A program made the position numbers and the translations under genes. A stretch of 64,000 bases of DNA from JAMXLO01 sp963726125 (GTDB taxonomy: Bacteria > Pseudomonadota > Alphaproteobacteria > Acetobacterales > Acetobacteraceae): assembly GCA_963726125.1 (NCBI GenBank), contig CAVSBG010000006.1:124001-188000 (forward strand), read 5' to 3'. The notes below the pieces were generated by a model. The model was not told the DNA's origin. It searched no databases and saw nothing but the letters and a program-made list of their open reading frames with translations. Shown in pieces: positions 38,224-46,541 of the stretch (positions within the stretch are counted from its first letter, which is position 1; the number at the start of each line of letters is the position of its first letter).

Positions 38224-38297
38224 CCGCGCCCACCGTCCAGCAGGCACTGAACCAGGCCGCCGCGCGACTGCGCGCGGTCGGGATCGACCATCCCGGA

Positions 38298-39068
38298 ATG
38301 GAGGCGCGCCTGCTGGCGGCCCACGCGCTGGGCACAACGCAGGCCGGTCTGTTGCGCAACCGCGCCGCCCCGATTGACCCGGCACCGCTCGAGCCGTTGC
38401 TGCGCCGGCGCATTGCGCACGAACCACTGGCGCTGATCGTCGGCAACCGCGAGTTCTGGAGCCTGGACTTCGCGGTATCTCCGGCGACGCTGATCCCCCG
38501 CCCCGAATCCGAGACACTGATCGAGGCCGCGCTCGCGGTGTTCAGCCACCGCCCATCGCCACGGATGATCCTCGACCTCGGCACCGGGACCGGCTGCCTG
38601 CTGCTGGCGGCGCTGTCTGAATTCCCCGCCGCGTTCGGTGTCGGCGTCGACCGCTCGGCGGCGGCGGCCGCGCTGGCCGCTCACAATGCAGCCACGCTGG
38701 GCCTGGCGGACCGCGCCGTTTTTATTTGCGGCGATTGGGCCGGCGCGCTGGCGGTGCAATTCGATCTTGTCTTGTGCAATCCGCCCTACATCCCCACGTC
38801 CGAGATACCGCTGCTGATGCCGGAAGTTGCGCGCTACGAGCCTCGTGGCGCACTGGACGGTGGATCGGACGGATTTGCGGCGTTCCGTGAACTGGTTCCA
38901 CTGCTCCCTGATGTGATGGCTCCGACCGGCATCGCAGTGGTGGAATTCGGACTTGGGCAACTCGACACGATCGCCGGCCTCGGCCAAATGGCGGGCATGA
39001 CTGTGGCGGCACGGCATGATTTGACAGGAAATCCACGTGCCTTGGTGCTCGGCTTGGAATTGCCATGA
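38298..39068 (+). CDS. prmC: Release factor glutamine methyltransferase PrmC, start uncertain
   Basis: PrmC methylates the glutamine of the GGQ loop in RF1 and RF2. Motifs are DLGTGTGCLLLAAL for SAM and the catalytic LCNPPYIPTSE. The first ATG in frame is 38298 (MEARLLAAHALG), but conserved family sequence extends upstream, as T-V-Q-Q-A-L-N-Q-A-A-A-R-L-R-A-V-G-I-D encoded from about 38232. No ATG, GTG or TTG lies in that stretch; a CTG at 38247 could serve. The natural start may therefore be CTG, or the true start has been lost by mutation. Confidence 0.87.
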   Translation: MEARLLAAHALGTTQAGLLRNRAAPIDPAPLEPLLRRRIAHEPLALIVGNREFWSLDFAVSPATLIPRPESETLIEAALAVFSHRPSPRMILDLGTGTGCLLLAALSEFPAAFGVGVDRSAAAAALAAHNAATLGLADRAVFICGDWAGALAVQFDLVLCNPPYIPTSEIPLLMPEVARYEPRGALDGGSDGFAAFRELVPLLPDVMAPTGIAVVEFGLGQLDTIAGLGQMAGMTVAARHDLTGNPRALVLGLELP

Positions 39069-39334
39069 AAAAACCGTTTGGCAGAGCGGGTTCGGCAGTC
39101 TAGCTTGCCCTCCGGCAGAGCCAGCCGCATGGCGGCTTGCTTGAGGCAGCTTGGTCGAACCGATCACCGTTCCCGTGAATGGTGGCCGCCGGACAGGGTG
39201 CCAGCCGGAACCAATGCCGATGGAGTGAAATCTGGCCGAGGGGCACATCCCTGAGACGCCCGTGGTCTACCCGCGCGCTGCTCAAAGGACCCACCGCCTC
39301 GGACCAGCAAACGAGAAGGCGTAACGGCAACAGT

Positions 39335-39817
39335 ATGAACATGAAACGTATGCGTGGCCGCGGTCATCGACCTGGTGGCGGCGGTGGTGGCGGTGGCGGC
39401 GGTGGCATGCGCCACCACGGTGGCGGCAGCGGCAGCGGTATCCCGCTCAATCGCAACCACGTGTTCGACAGCAACGGTCCCGACCTTCGCATCCGCGGGA
39501 CCGCGCAGCAGCTGTTCGAGAAGTACCTCCAGCTTGGCCGCGACGCGACCAGCGGTGGCGACCGGGTGATGGCGGAGGGCTACTTCCAGCACGCGGAGCA
39601 CTATTTCCGCATCCTGAATGCGATGGCCCAGGCGGCACAGCAGGGTCAGGGGCAGGGTCAGCAACAGAACGGCCAACAGCGTCGGCCGTACAATGGCGAG
39701 GAAGGCGGCCAGAACTCGGGCGACGCGCCCGAGGAAGCCGAGGTTCGTGCCCCCGGCACCGGCGACCAGCCCGAGGCCCGCGAAATCCCGATCGCCGCAG
39801 CTCCGCCCGAAGGCTGA
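39335..39817 (+). CDS. DUF4167 domain protein
   Basis: 160 residues from ATG 39335. The start MNMKRMRGRGHR is followed by a glycine run (about residues 14-24) and then the conserved block NHVFDSNGPDLRIRGTAQQLFEKYLQLGRDA...QHAEHYFRILNA. The family is alphaproteobacterial, commonly beside prmC, and probably binds RNA through its Arg/Gly-rich ends. The function is not established. The C-terminal third is Gln-, Gly- and Glu-rich and unordered. The 266 bases between prmC and this gene hold nothing recognisable. Confidence 0.88.
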   Translation: MNMKRMRGRGHRPGGGGGGGGGGGMRHHGGGSGSGIPLNRNHVFDSNGPDLRIRGTAQQLFEKYLQLGRDATSGGDRVMAEGYFQHAEHYFRILNAMAQAAQQGQGQGQQQNGQQRRPYNGEEGGQNSGDAPEEAEVRAPGTGDQPEAREIPIAAAPPEG

Positions 39818-39835
39818 ACTGACGGCGGCCGGAGT

Positions 39836-41179
39836 CTACTCTCCCTCCTTTTGCGGGAGAGGCCTGCCTCCGGGCGCTTGACCAGGCGCTTGACCCAGGG
39901 GATTGGGGCTGGACGGCGGCGTCCATCCCCTCCCGCGACCTATCGCCGCTTGGCCGAAGCGGTGACGCAGCGCATCGATCGCCGCTTGTGCGGCGGCCCG
40001 ACGCGGCGTCTCGACATCGGCGAGATCCCCGCGATCCGCCTCGCCGAGCGGCAACAGCGGGTTGGCGCCGATACCGATCAGGCGGAACGGCGTGCCGGTC
40101 GCTTCCCGCAGCAACAGGGCATGGGCTGCCTCGAACAGCCTATCTGGCAACACGGTTGGACTTGGCAGCCGACCGGCGCGGGTGCGAATGGCGAAATCCG
40201 TCGTCTTCAGCTTCAACACGACGCCGCCCGCAGACAGATCATTCTCCTTCAGCCGGCGCGCCAGCTTCTCCGACAGGCGCCACAACGGCGCCGCGAGGTC
40301 TGCCGCCTGGGTCAGGTCGCTGTTGAATGTCGTTTCGGCGCTGATCGACTTGGTCTCGCGGCCTGGATCGACCCGCCGCGCGTCCTCCCCCCGCGCCCGG
40401 CGCACCAGTGACGGACCGTCGTCGCCCAGCCGGCGCAGCGCATCCCGCTCGCTCAATGCCTGGAGATGTCCGAGCAGGGTGATCCCCTGCCCCGCCAGTC
40501 GCCTGGCCAATGCGGGCCCCACTCCTGGCAGCAATCGCACCGGCTCCGGCGCAAGGAGCGAACGTGCCTCGGCCGCGCCGATCACCGCGAACCCTCGTGG
40601 TTTGTCACGGCCGGCGGCGATCTTGGCCAGCAGCCGGTTCGGTGCGAGCCCGACCGATACGGTCACGCCGACCGTCTGCTCGACCTGGCGCGTGAAACGC
40701 GCGAGCACGACGGCGGGCGGCGCACCGTGCAGCGCCTGGGTGCCGGACAGATCAAGCACCGCCTCGTCGATCGACAGCGGCTGCAGCAGCGGCGTCAGGG
40801 TCGCCATCATCGCGCGGATCTGCCGCCCGACGGCGACGTATTTTTCGAAGTTGGGCCGGATCACAACAGCATCCGGACACGCCTTCAGTGCCTTGAACAT
40901 CGGCATTGCGCTACGCACGCCGTAGATGCGCGCGACGTAGCAGGCGGCGGTGACGACGCCCCGCACGCCGCCACCGACAATCACCGGCTTCGCTGCGAGT
41001 TCCGGGCGATCACGCTTCTCCACGCTGGCGTAGAACGCATCGCAGTCGATATGCGCGATGGTCAGCTCGAACAGCTCAGGATGTCGCAGGATCCGCTTGC
41101 CCTCGCAGGCCGGACAGCCGGCCCTAGGTGACCGCGGAGCGCTGAGCACTGCCAGACAGTCGCGGCACAGTGCAGGCAC
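39836..41179 (-). CDS. dinB: DNA polymerase IV (Y family)
   Basis: 447 residues. Catalytic blocks are IAHIDCDAFYASVE and PLSIDEAVLDLSGT; the little finger runs through KSISAETTF. The N-terminal extension has CRDC (C5, C8) and CPAC (C22, C25), a likely zinc knuckle found in alphaproteobacterial DinB2-type proteins. It performs translesion synthesis. The C-terminus (PLGQAPGQAPGGRPLPQKEGE) is low complexity and may come from repeat-like DNA. The GNAT gene ends two bases upstream. Confidence 0.92.
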   Translation of the reverse strand: MPALCRDCLAVLSAPRSPRAGCPACEGKRILRHPELFELTIAHIDCDAFYASVEKRDRPELAAKPVIVGGGVRGVVTAACYVARIYGVRSAMPMFKALKACPDAVVIRPNFEKYVAVGRQIRAMMATLTPLLQPLSIDEAVLDLSGTQALHGAPPAVVLARFTRQVEQTVGVTVSVGLAPNRLLAKIAAGRDKPRGFAVIGAAEARSLLAPEPVRLLPGVGPALARRLAGQGITLLGHLQALSERDALRRLGDDGPSLVRRARGEDARRVDPGRETKSISAETTFNSDLTQAADLAAPLWRLSEKLARRLKENDLSAGGVVLKLKTTDFAIRTRAGRLPSPTVLPDRLFEAAHALLLREATGTPFRLIGIGANPLLPLGEADRGDLADVETPRRAAAQAAIDALRHRFGQAAIGRGRGWTPPSSPNPLGQAPGQAPGGRPLPQKEGE

Positions 41180-41181
41180 AA

Positions 41182-41634
41182 TCAGGCGCCATGCCAGGGC
41201 AGCGCGTGCGTATGTCCGTCACGCTGGTCCGCCATGAACCCCAACGCTTCCCAGAAGCGCGCTGCCGGTTGGGTCCCGGCATTCACCACCAGATGCACAC
41301 CCGAAGGCACACTGGCGATCATCGTCTCCGCAAGACGCCGCCCGATCCCATGCCGGCGGAACACCGCCCGCACATAGAACCGCCGCATACGCAGCGTTCC
41401 CGGCAATACGGGATCTGCGGTGATGCCGCCGACACCCGCCAAGTCATCGGCGATCAATGCGGCCAGCAACGCCTCGCCCGCCGCATCGAACCGCTGCGCT
41501 CCGCTCGCCCAATCGTCTGCGAGGCGATCCATGTTGCGGTGGCCCTCTGCGCGGGCGCTCTGCCGCAGCACGTCGAACCCGGCGGGCAACCGCTCGACCA
41601 CCGGGATCATCACCACGCCTACCTCGACGGCCAT
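41182..41634 (-). CDS. GNAT family N-acetyltransferase
   Basis: 150 residues. The acetyl-CoA loop pattern is weakly visible in MRRFYVRAVFRRHGIGRRLAETMIA (R-x-x-G-I-G-x-x-L), followed by VHLVVNAGTQPAARFWEALGF, the usual end of the fold. The substrate is unknown. Its start overlaps the broken ROK gene by 16 bases, and dinB follows after two bases, so these form a minus-strand run. Confidence 0.87.
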   Translation of the reverse strand: MAVEVGVVMIPVVERLPAGFDVLRQSARAEGHRNMDRLADDWASGAQRFDAAGEALLAALIADDLAGVGGITADPVLPGTLRMRRFYVRAVFRRHGIGRRLAETMIASVPSGVHLVVNAGTQPAARFWEALGFMADQRDGHTHALPWHGA

Positions 41635-42520
41635 AGCCAGGCGGCTCCGCGCACACCCGACGAATCGCCGTGCTGGTTCTTCACGATCGGCGTTTGCACG
41701 ACATCGCTGAACACGTAGCGAAGAATGAGTGGCGGCAGTGCCGTGTAGAGATGCGCCATATTGGACAATCCGCCGCCCAGCACGATCACGTCGGGATCCA
41801 GCAGGTTGACCACCTGCGTCAACCCGCGCGCCACGCGGTCAGCATGCCGGGCGAGCGCGGCCTGGGCGCGGGCATCACCGGCTCCGGCACGCGCCGGAAT
41901 ACCGGACGCGTCATGCGAACTCCGGCCCGTCGCAATCGCGCGCCAATGAGGGCCCTGCGACCCAAGTCTCGAGACAGCCCCAGTTGCCGCACCAGCAATG
42001 CGGGCCGGGGATTTCGTCCAGTCGAGGCCACGGCAGCGGATTATGGCCCCATTCCCCGGTCACGTGGTTCCGCCCTGTCAGCACCTTGCCGTCGACCACG
42101 ACGCCGCCGCCGCATCCGGTGCCGAGGATGACGCCGAACACCGCGCGGTTGCCGGCCCCCGCGCCGTCCGTGGCCTCCGACAGGGCGAAGCAGTTGGCAT
42201 CGTTCTCCACCCGCACCTCGCGTCCGAGCAACGCGGAGATGTCGCGGTCGAAGGCGTGGCCGTTGAGGGCGATCGAGTTGGCATTCTTCACCACGCCGGT
42301 GGCTGGGCTGATGACGCCGGGGATGCCGATACCAACCGTTGCGGTGACGTCAAGCTGCGCCTCTGCGTCGCGGACGAGGGCCGCGATCGCTTCGAGCGTC
42401 GCCGAATAGGTGAGGGGCGTGTTGACCCGATGCCGCAGTTGCTCGCTGCCATCCGGGGCGAGGACCGATGATCTCGATCTTGGTGCCGCCAAGGTCGATG
42501 CCGATGCGGTTCCGGTTCAT
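41619..42520 (-). pseudogene. ROK family sugar kinase/glucokinase-like, two frameshifts
   Basis: ATG 42520 begins MNRNRIGIDLGGTKIEII, the ATP-binding start of ROK proteins. An extra G near 42465 shifts the frame; restored it continues V-L-A-P-D-G-S-E. The middle reads normally with GIPGVISPATGVVKNAN, ENDANCFALSEA and the zinc motif CWCGNWGCLETW. A second one-base gain near 41915-41940 leads to a stop; the other frame resumes HDASGIPARAGAGDARAQAAL and ends in NLLDPDVIVLGGGLSN. Two breaks in one gene argue for real decay more than the single-break cases do, but uncorrected indels remain possible. Confidence 0.85.
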
Positions 42521-42582
42521 GCGGCGATTTTAACACGAAGCGGACGAAGGGTCGCGGGGCTGCCGAAGCGGTTGATCCGTAG

Positions 42583-42663
42583 TCTCATGGCCGGGCCCCG
42601 ACCATCCACGTCTTCGCCAGGCGCGCGAAAGACGTGGTTGGCCGCCACAAGGGCGGCCATGAC
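42583..42663. repeat. Palindromic repeat, family B
   Basis: Arms begin TCTCATGGCCGGG and end GGGCGGCCATGAC, with ACGTCTT and AAGACGT near the centre, like the element at 30593. Confidence 0.7.
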
Positions 42664-42851
42664 GTTTGGTGTGTCGCGCTTCAACGATTCTGGGTATTGG
42701 TGCTCTGCGTCGTTGATTCTGCAGGCTGTCCTCTGGATAGAAGCCACCATCGGGGCGCCGGCACTAAAGTCCGCCCGCACACTGAAGTTCGGTAGGGGAC
42801 GGACTTGTGGTTGGCTCCCCTGGGTGCACCGTTTCTTAAGATCAAGCATTT

Positions 42852-42890
42852 AACACGGAGCGCACGAAGAACCACAGAGCAGCACGGAGA
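42852..42890 (+). repeat. Left inverted repeat of GxxExxY element
   Basis: Starts AACACGGAG and contains CACGAAGAACCACAGAGC. It matches the complement of 43278-43315 at 35 of 38 positions. It lies ten bases upstream of the GxxExxY start, so may carry its leader. Confidence 0.88.
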
Positions 42891-42899
42891 CAAGTCAAG

Positions 42900-43273
42900 A
42901 TGCTGCTTGCGCGCGAATTGACCGAACGAGTCATCGGGCTTGCCATCGAGGTGCATAGGCTGACGGGACCAGGCATGCTGGAGTCGGTTTATGAAGGCTG
43001 CCTCTGCCACGAGTTGCAGCAAGCGGAAATCGCCTTCCAACGGCAAGCCGGAATTCCGGTTACCTCAAAGGCGCACAGTTCGACGAAGATTTTCGTGCGG
43101 ACATCCTCGTGGACCGACAAGTGATCATTGAAATCAAGGCTGTTGCGAATCTCCTGCCGGCGCACGACGCCCAGGTCCTGGCCTACCTCCGCATGAGCGG
43201 GCTGCGCCTCGGCCTGCTGTTCAATTTCCATGCGCGACTGTTGAAGGACGGCCTACGGCGATTTGTCGTCTGA
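42900..43273 (+). pseudogene. GxxExxY protein, frameshifted by a missing base
   Basis: ATG 42900 reads RELTERVIGLAIEVHRLTGP and the name motif GMLESVYEGCLCHEL, then RQAGIPVT. One base is missing near 43065; the second frame gives KGAQFDEDFRADILVDRQ, VIIEIKAVANLLPAHDAQVL and LRLGLLFNFHARLLKDG, ending at 43273. The full protein would be about 124 residues. The D-x-x-V-D...E-I-K arrangement recalls the PD-(D/E)XK nuclease core, although family function is not settled. It is closely enclosed by inverted repeats, which marks the locus as a possible mobile cassette. Confidence 0.88.
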
Positions 43274-43580
43274 ACCGCTCCGTGCTGCTCCGTGGTTCTT
43301 CGTGGTCTCCGTGTTGAATGCTTGCAACAAAACAGACCACACGGCGTCTGTTTGTCCGATGGCCATGGCCACCTATCCGGCCCGTGCGTGCAGCGAGTTG
43401 TCTGTCGACAATTTGGATAACCGGTGTGGGTGTGCCGGGCATGTCTGGCACATTCATCGGTCTGGCTGGTCCTCCCGGGTGACACGGGCTTGGTGTTGTG
43501 CGACCGTCGTTCACACTGATCGGATGGGGAGCGACACCGACGTTGGCCGCTCCTCGCTCCTGACAGCCGGAGGACTTGCC
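43274..43580. other. 307-base non-coding stretch
   Basis: It contains the right inverted repeat (43278-43315) and then sequence without a defensible gene or known element up to the methyltransferase ribosome site. Confidence 0.6.
43278..43315 (-). repeat. Right inverted repeat of GxxExxY element
   Basis: Its complement begins AACACGGAGACCACGAAGAA. With the left arm it bounds a 464-base unit. Confidence 0.88.
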
Positions 43581-44432
43581 ATGGGTGACACGGCATCGGT
43601 CGCAAAGGCCCAACGTGAGTTCTGGAACGGCGAAGCGACGCGACGCTGGGTGATCGAGCAGGCTCGCATCGATCGGCTGATGTCCAATGTGACGGAGGCC
43701 GCCCTCGCAGCCGCAGCACCGAAACCTGGGGAAAGCGTCCTGGATGTGGGATGCGGAACCGGCACGACCACCCTGAGGCTGGCCGACGCGGTTGGGCCGA
43801 GCGGACACGTTCTGGGGGTTGATATTTCCGAGCAGCAGTTGGGGCTGGCCCGCCAGCGTGTCGCTGCCGCTGGCGTCCCCCGGGTGCAACTCGTGCTGGA
43901 CGACGCCGCGACCCATGATTTTGCTCGCGAAAGCTTCGATCTCGGCTTCACCCGCTTTGGTGTGATGTTCTTCGCTGATCCCGTCGTTGCCTTCCGCAAC
44001 ATCAGAAGCGCTATGAAACCGAGTGGCCGGTTGCTGCTGGCTGTCTTCCGGTCAGCCCCGGAAAACCCGTGGGCGACCGCGAGCGTCGCGGCGATCCGTC
44101 ACCTGGTGCCACCGGCCCCGGCCCTTGGACCGGAGGAGCCGGGTCAGTTCAGTTGGAGTGATCCGGCACGCGTCAGGCGAATTCTCGACGGCGCCGGTTT
44201 CAGCGATGTGGTGCTAACGCCGCTCGACCCATCTTTCAATCTTGGGGCTGATGCGGCTGAGGCCGCCGAGTTCGCGACGTTCATCGGTCAGGGTGCGAGG
44301 CTGTTGCACGGACAGCCAGACGGGACTCGCCAAGCAGCACGTGCGGCATTCGAAACCTTCTTCAAACAGCACGAAGGTCCGACCGGCGTCAGCCTGCCAG
44401 GGGCGTTGTGGCTGGTCTCAGCGAGGGCTTGA
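43581..44432 (+). CDS. Class I SAM-dependent methyltransferase
   Basis: 283 residues from ATG 43581 (GGAGGACTTGCC upstream). Motif I is VLDVGCGTGTTTLRLA, motif II VLGVDISEQQLGLARQR; FDLGFTRFGVMFFADP and LRNIR-like FRNIRSAMKPSGRLLLAVF complete the UbiE/Methyltransf_11 type fold. The substrate could be a small molecule or lipid; nothing nearby decides. It is monocistronic, with about 207 empty bases downstream. Confidence 0.9.
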   Translation: MGDTASVAKAQREFWNGEATRRWVIEQARIDRLMSNVTEAALAAAAPKPGESVLDVGCGTGTTTLRLADAVGPSGHVLGVDISEQQLGLARQRVAAAGVPRVQLVLDDAATHDFARESFDLGFTRFGVMFFADPVVAFRNIRSAMKPSGRLLLAVFRSAPENPWATASVAAIRHLVPPAPALGPEEPGQFSWSDPARVRRILDGAGFSDVVLTPLDPSFNLGADAAEAAEFATFIGQGARLLHGQPDGTRQAARAAFETFFKQHEGPTGVSLPGALWLVSARA

Positions 44433-44639
44433 GTAGGCTCCCCGCGTGATGGTTCAGATTTTTGATTTGGTCGCGGCTGCCTTGTTTGCTGGCGACATCC
44501 GCGAGAGGATTCTCAAGCGCAGGTGAACGGTCTGACCAGCCTCATGTACAAGCCTACGATACGATCATTCGGCTTCCCCAATCCATCCAGTAGCCGTAGG
44601 ACAACCGAAATCCGATGCATCGCAGCGTAGGAGGACCCA

Positions 44640-45002
44640 ATGGGCAAATTTGACCCGGAGACTTTGCGCAAGCTCCATGACTGTAAGGAAGTGGCAATCC
44701 GAACCACAAAGCATCCCGGAAGCGCGGTCACCATCTGGGTCGTGGTTTCCAGCACGGATGTTTTCGTTCGTTCTGTGCGTGGCGCCAAAGGGCGTTGGTA
44801 TAGGGACTTGGCCGCTGGCGGGACTGCCACGTTGGAGTTCAATGGCGAACAAGTGGCCGTCCAGGCGGTTCCAACCACCGACGCCCTTTCAGTCGAACGT
44901 GCCAGCCAAGAGTTCCTTTCGAAGTACCGGTCGAGCCCCTATGCGGCATCGATTGTGCGCCCAGAGATATTGGAAACTACATTGCGACTGGACCCGCAAT
45001 AA
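44640..45002 (+). CDS. DUF2255 family protein
   Basis: 120 residues from ATG 44640 (GGAGGACCCA upstream). KEVAIRTTKHPGSAVTIWVVV, DVFVRSVRGAKGRWYRDLAA and the final EFLSKYRSSPYAASIVRPEILETTLRL match the DUF2255 family, a flavin-nitroreductase-like split barrel of the pyridoxamine oxidase type. No cofactor residues can be confirmed. Predicted cytoplasmic and single-gene. Confidence 0.85.
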   Translation: MGKFDPETLRKLHDCKEVAIRTTKHPGSAVTIWVVVSSTDVFVRSVRGAKGRWYRDLAAGGTATLEFNGEQVAVQAVPTTDALSVERASQEFLSKYRSSPYAASIVRPEILETTLRLDPQ

Positions 45003-45098
45003 CACCCGTTCCTACGCGGGATCAGTTCCATCACGGGTATGGGGTGTCCGTAGGCGATGGTGTCGGGTCCGCCCCGAACCACCGCCTGTTAGACCGGC

Positions 45099-45509
45099 TT
45101 AGCCTGCGCCGCCAGACGGCGGCACGTAGTAGGGAATGGTGACACTCGTGCACTTGACGCCATCGCCAGTGATGTTGGCCGTGAGCCATCCATCCAACCG
45201 AAGCTGGCCTTCAATCTTGGCTTTGCGTTTATCGCCGTCGACTTCCGTCGCCTCCATTTCGAAGTATCGCGTATCCGGATTGACGAAGCCCACGACGCGA
45301 GCGATGTGCTTCATGTCGTCCCAGCCGATCATGCCCTTCACGTTGTTCACGGTGGCGCTCGGATCAAGCGCAAGGTGCCAATCCATGGCAGGACAACTGC
45401 CAGAAGCCTTGGCATGGAGGACATACATGCCTGCCGATTGAGCCGATGCTGCGCCGCACGCAAGCCCGGTGGCCATCACGCTGGCTACCATCAAAGTGCG
45501 CAAGTTCAT
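45099..45509 (-). CDS. Exported protein of unknown function
   Basis: 136 residues. There is a clear signal peptide (MNLRTLMVASVMATGLACGAASAQ) with cleavage after about residue 23. The mature part is beta-rich with two cysteines (C39 and one near residue 123, possibly paired): GSCPAMDWHLALDPSATVNN and AKIEGQLRLDGWLTANITG. I do not recognise a named family. Similar small exported proteins are frequent in Rhizobiales and Rhodospirillales genomes. ATG 45509 follows GGAGGGAAAC on the minus strand. No operon partner. Confidence 0.75.
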   Translation of the reverse strand: MNLRTLMVASVMATGLACGAASAQSAGMYVLHAKASGSCPAMDWHLALDPSATVNNVKGMIGWDDMKHIARVVGFVNPDTRYFEMEATEVDGDKRKAKIEGQLRLDGWLTANITGDGVKCTSVTIPYYVPPSGGAG

Positions 45510-46541
45510 GTTTCCCTCCAGTTACGGTTTTAAGCTCTCGGGCGCTGTTGCCCACGACGACGTCCAGTGCCTCGCTGCGACACCGCCCCACGAGTCCATC
45601 GATAGCCTCAAGTAAGCCAATTCACCGAGCCGGACCTGTAACAAAGCCATGCTATCCCGCCCAACATTGGGGGGCTCATCCCTTCATCGGTAACCTGCCG
45701 GTGCACGCTTATTGTGGTGACCGCATTGATACTGCACGAAATGTGACACCGCGCCGTCCCGCACATGTCCCCAGCTGGACTCGGCCGCCGATCAACCCCA
45801 CATGCGCCGCCGATCGTCACTGCTGGGGAACCTAGACCCAAACTAGCGCGTCGGGCCGATACCCTCCACTGCTTTTCTGCTGGGTGGTGCCACATCCGGT
45901 GGCCCGACCTGCCCTTACCACATCCGCGTCCAGGCGGTGCGGATGTGCGCTTTGTGCCACCGTTTGTGGGAATAGCGTGGCAGGGCTGAGGAGGCACTCA
46001 ACCGGCTGGGGTCGGTCTTCCCAGAAACCCTTGGCAGGCAAGGCAAAAAGTGGCGCGCCCGGAGAGACTCGAACTCCCAACCCCTAGATCCGTAGTTTGA
46101 GGAGCGGGATCGATCGAAGGTCCGGTATGGCGGGTTTCTGAGCCGCTTGAGGCATTCTGTGCCTGACGACAGCCGCTGTTCGGTGGCGGATCGCCTACCA
46201 TCGCTGGCTATGCCGACCGATGCCTGCGTGGGATATGCGGGGGATGCGTGGTGCTGGCGGGCGCCTCCGACGCGCTTCACTTTGGGCCGCCGCGGGTCGG
46301 TTTGCTTGGCACGCAATCCGTCAAGAATCATCTGCGGGTCACCCACGGATGAAGCGGACCGTAAGCGGGATTTCTGCAACTCAAACTCGCCCGGCGCGAC
46401 AGTGTTTCGTGCCTCAACAAATCCGCCCGGTAAATCCGTATCGTGCTTCAACGTAGCGCCGCGCAGCGGTACATACCTCATCGGCGGCGGGCCTCGTGCA
46501 CTCCCTGAAGGCGTGGATAAAACACCTGTCGCGCACCCGCG
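45510..46541. other. 1,032-base gene-poor region with tRNA-derived repeat
   Basis: No gene is supported. Bases about 45845-46019 are a diverged copy of 53410-53597, and 46020-46096 is a near-identical copy of 53598-53674. Open frames here are not recognisable as proteins. It probably is the left border of the inserted block. Confidence 0.7.
46020..46096 (-). repeat. Direct repeat: 3' part of tRNA-Arg plus flank (possible att site)
   Basis: Differs from 53598-53674 at two positions only. Bases 46051-46096 equal the tRNA-Arg 3' half up to the anticodon, including CCA; beyond, the sequence departs (TTTGAGG against TCTAGTA). This is the pattern left by integration into a tRNA gene. No 5' half is present, so it is not a working tRNA. 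Confidence 0.88.

Larger units (their letters stand above)
42521..42899. other. 379-base repeat-rich intergenic region
   Basis: It contains a solo arm-like sequence (AACACGAAGCGGACGAAGG near 42532), a family B palindrome (42583-42663) and the left inverted repeat of the GxxExxY element (42852-42890). No gene is supported. Confidence 0.65.

Noticed and set aside
46051..46096. Second tRNA-Arg gene
   Set aside because: Only the 3' half to the anticodon is present; D-arm and 5' acceptor strand are missing.
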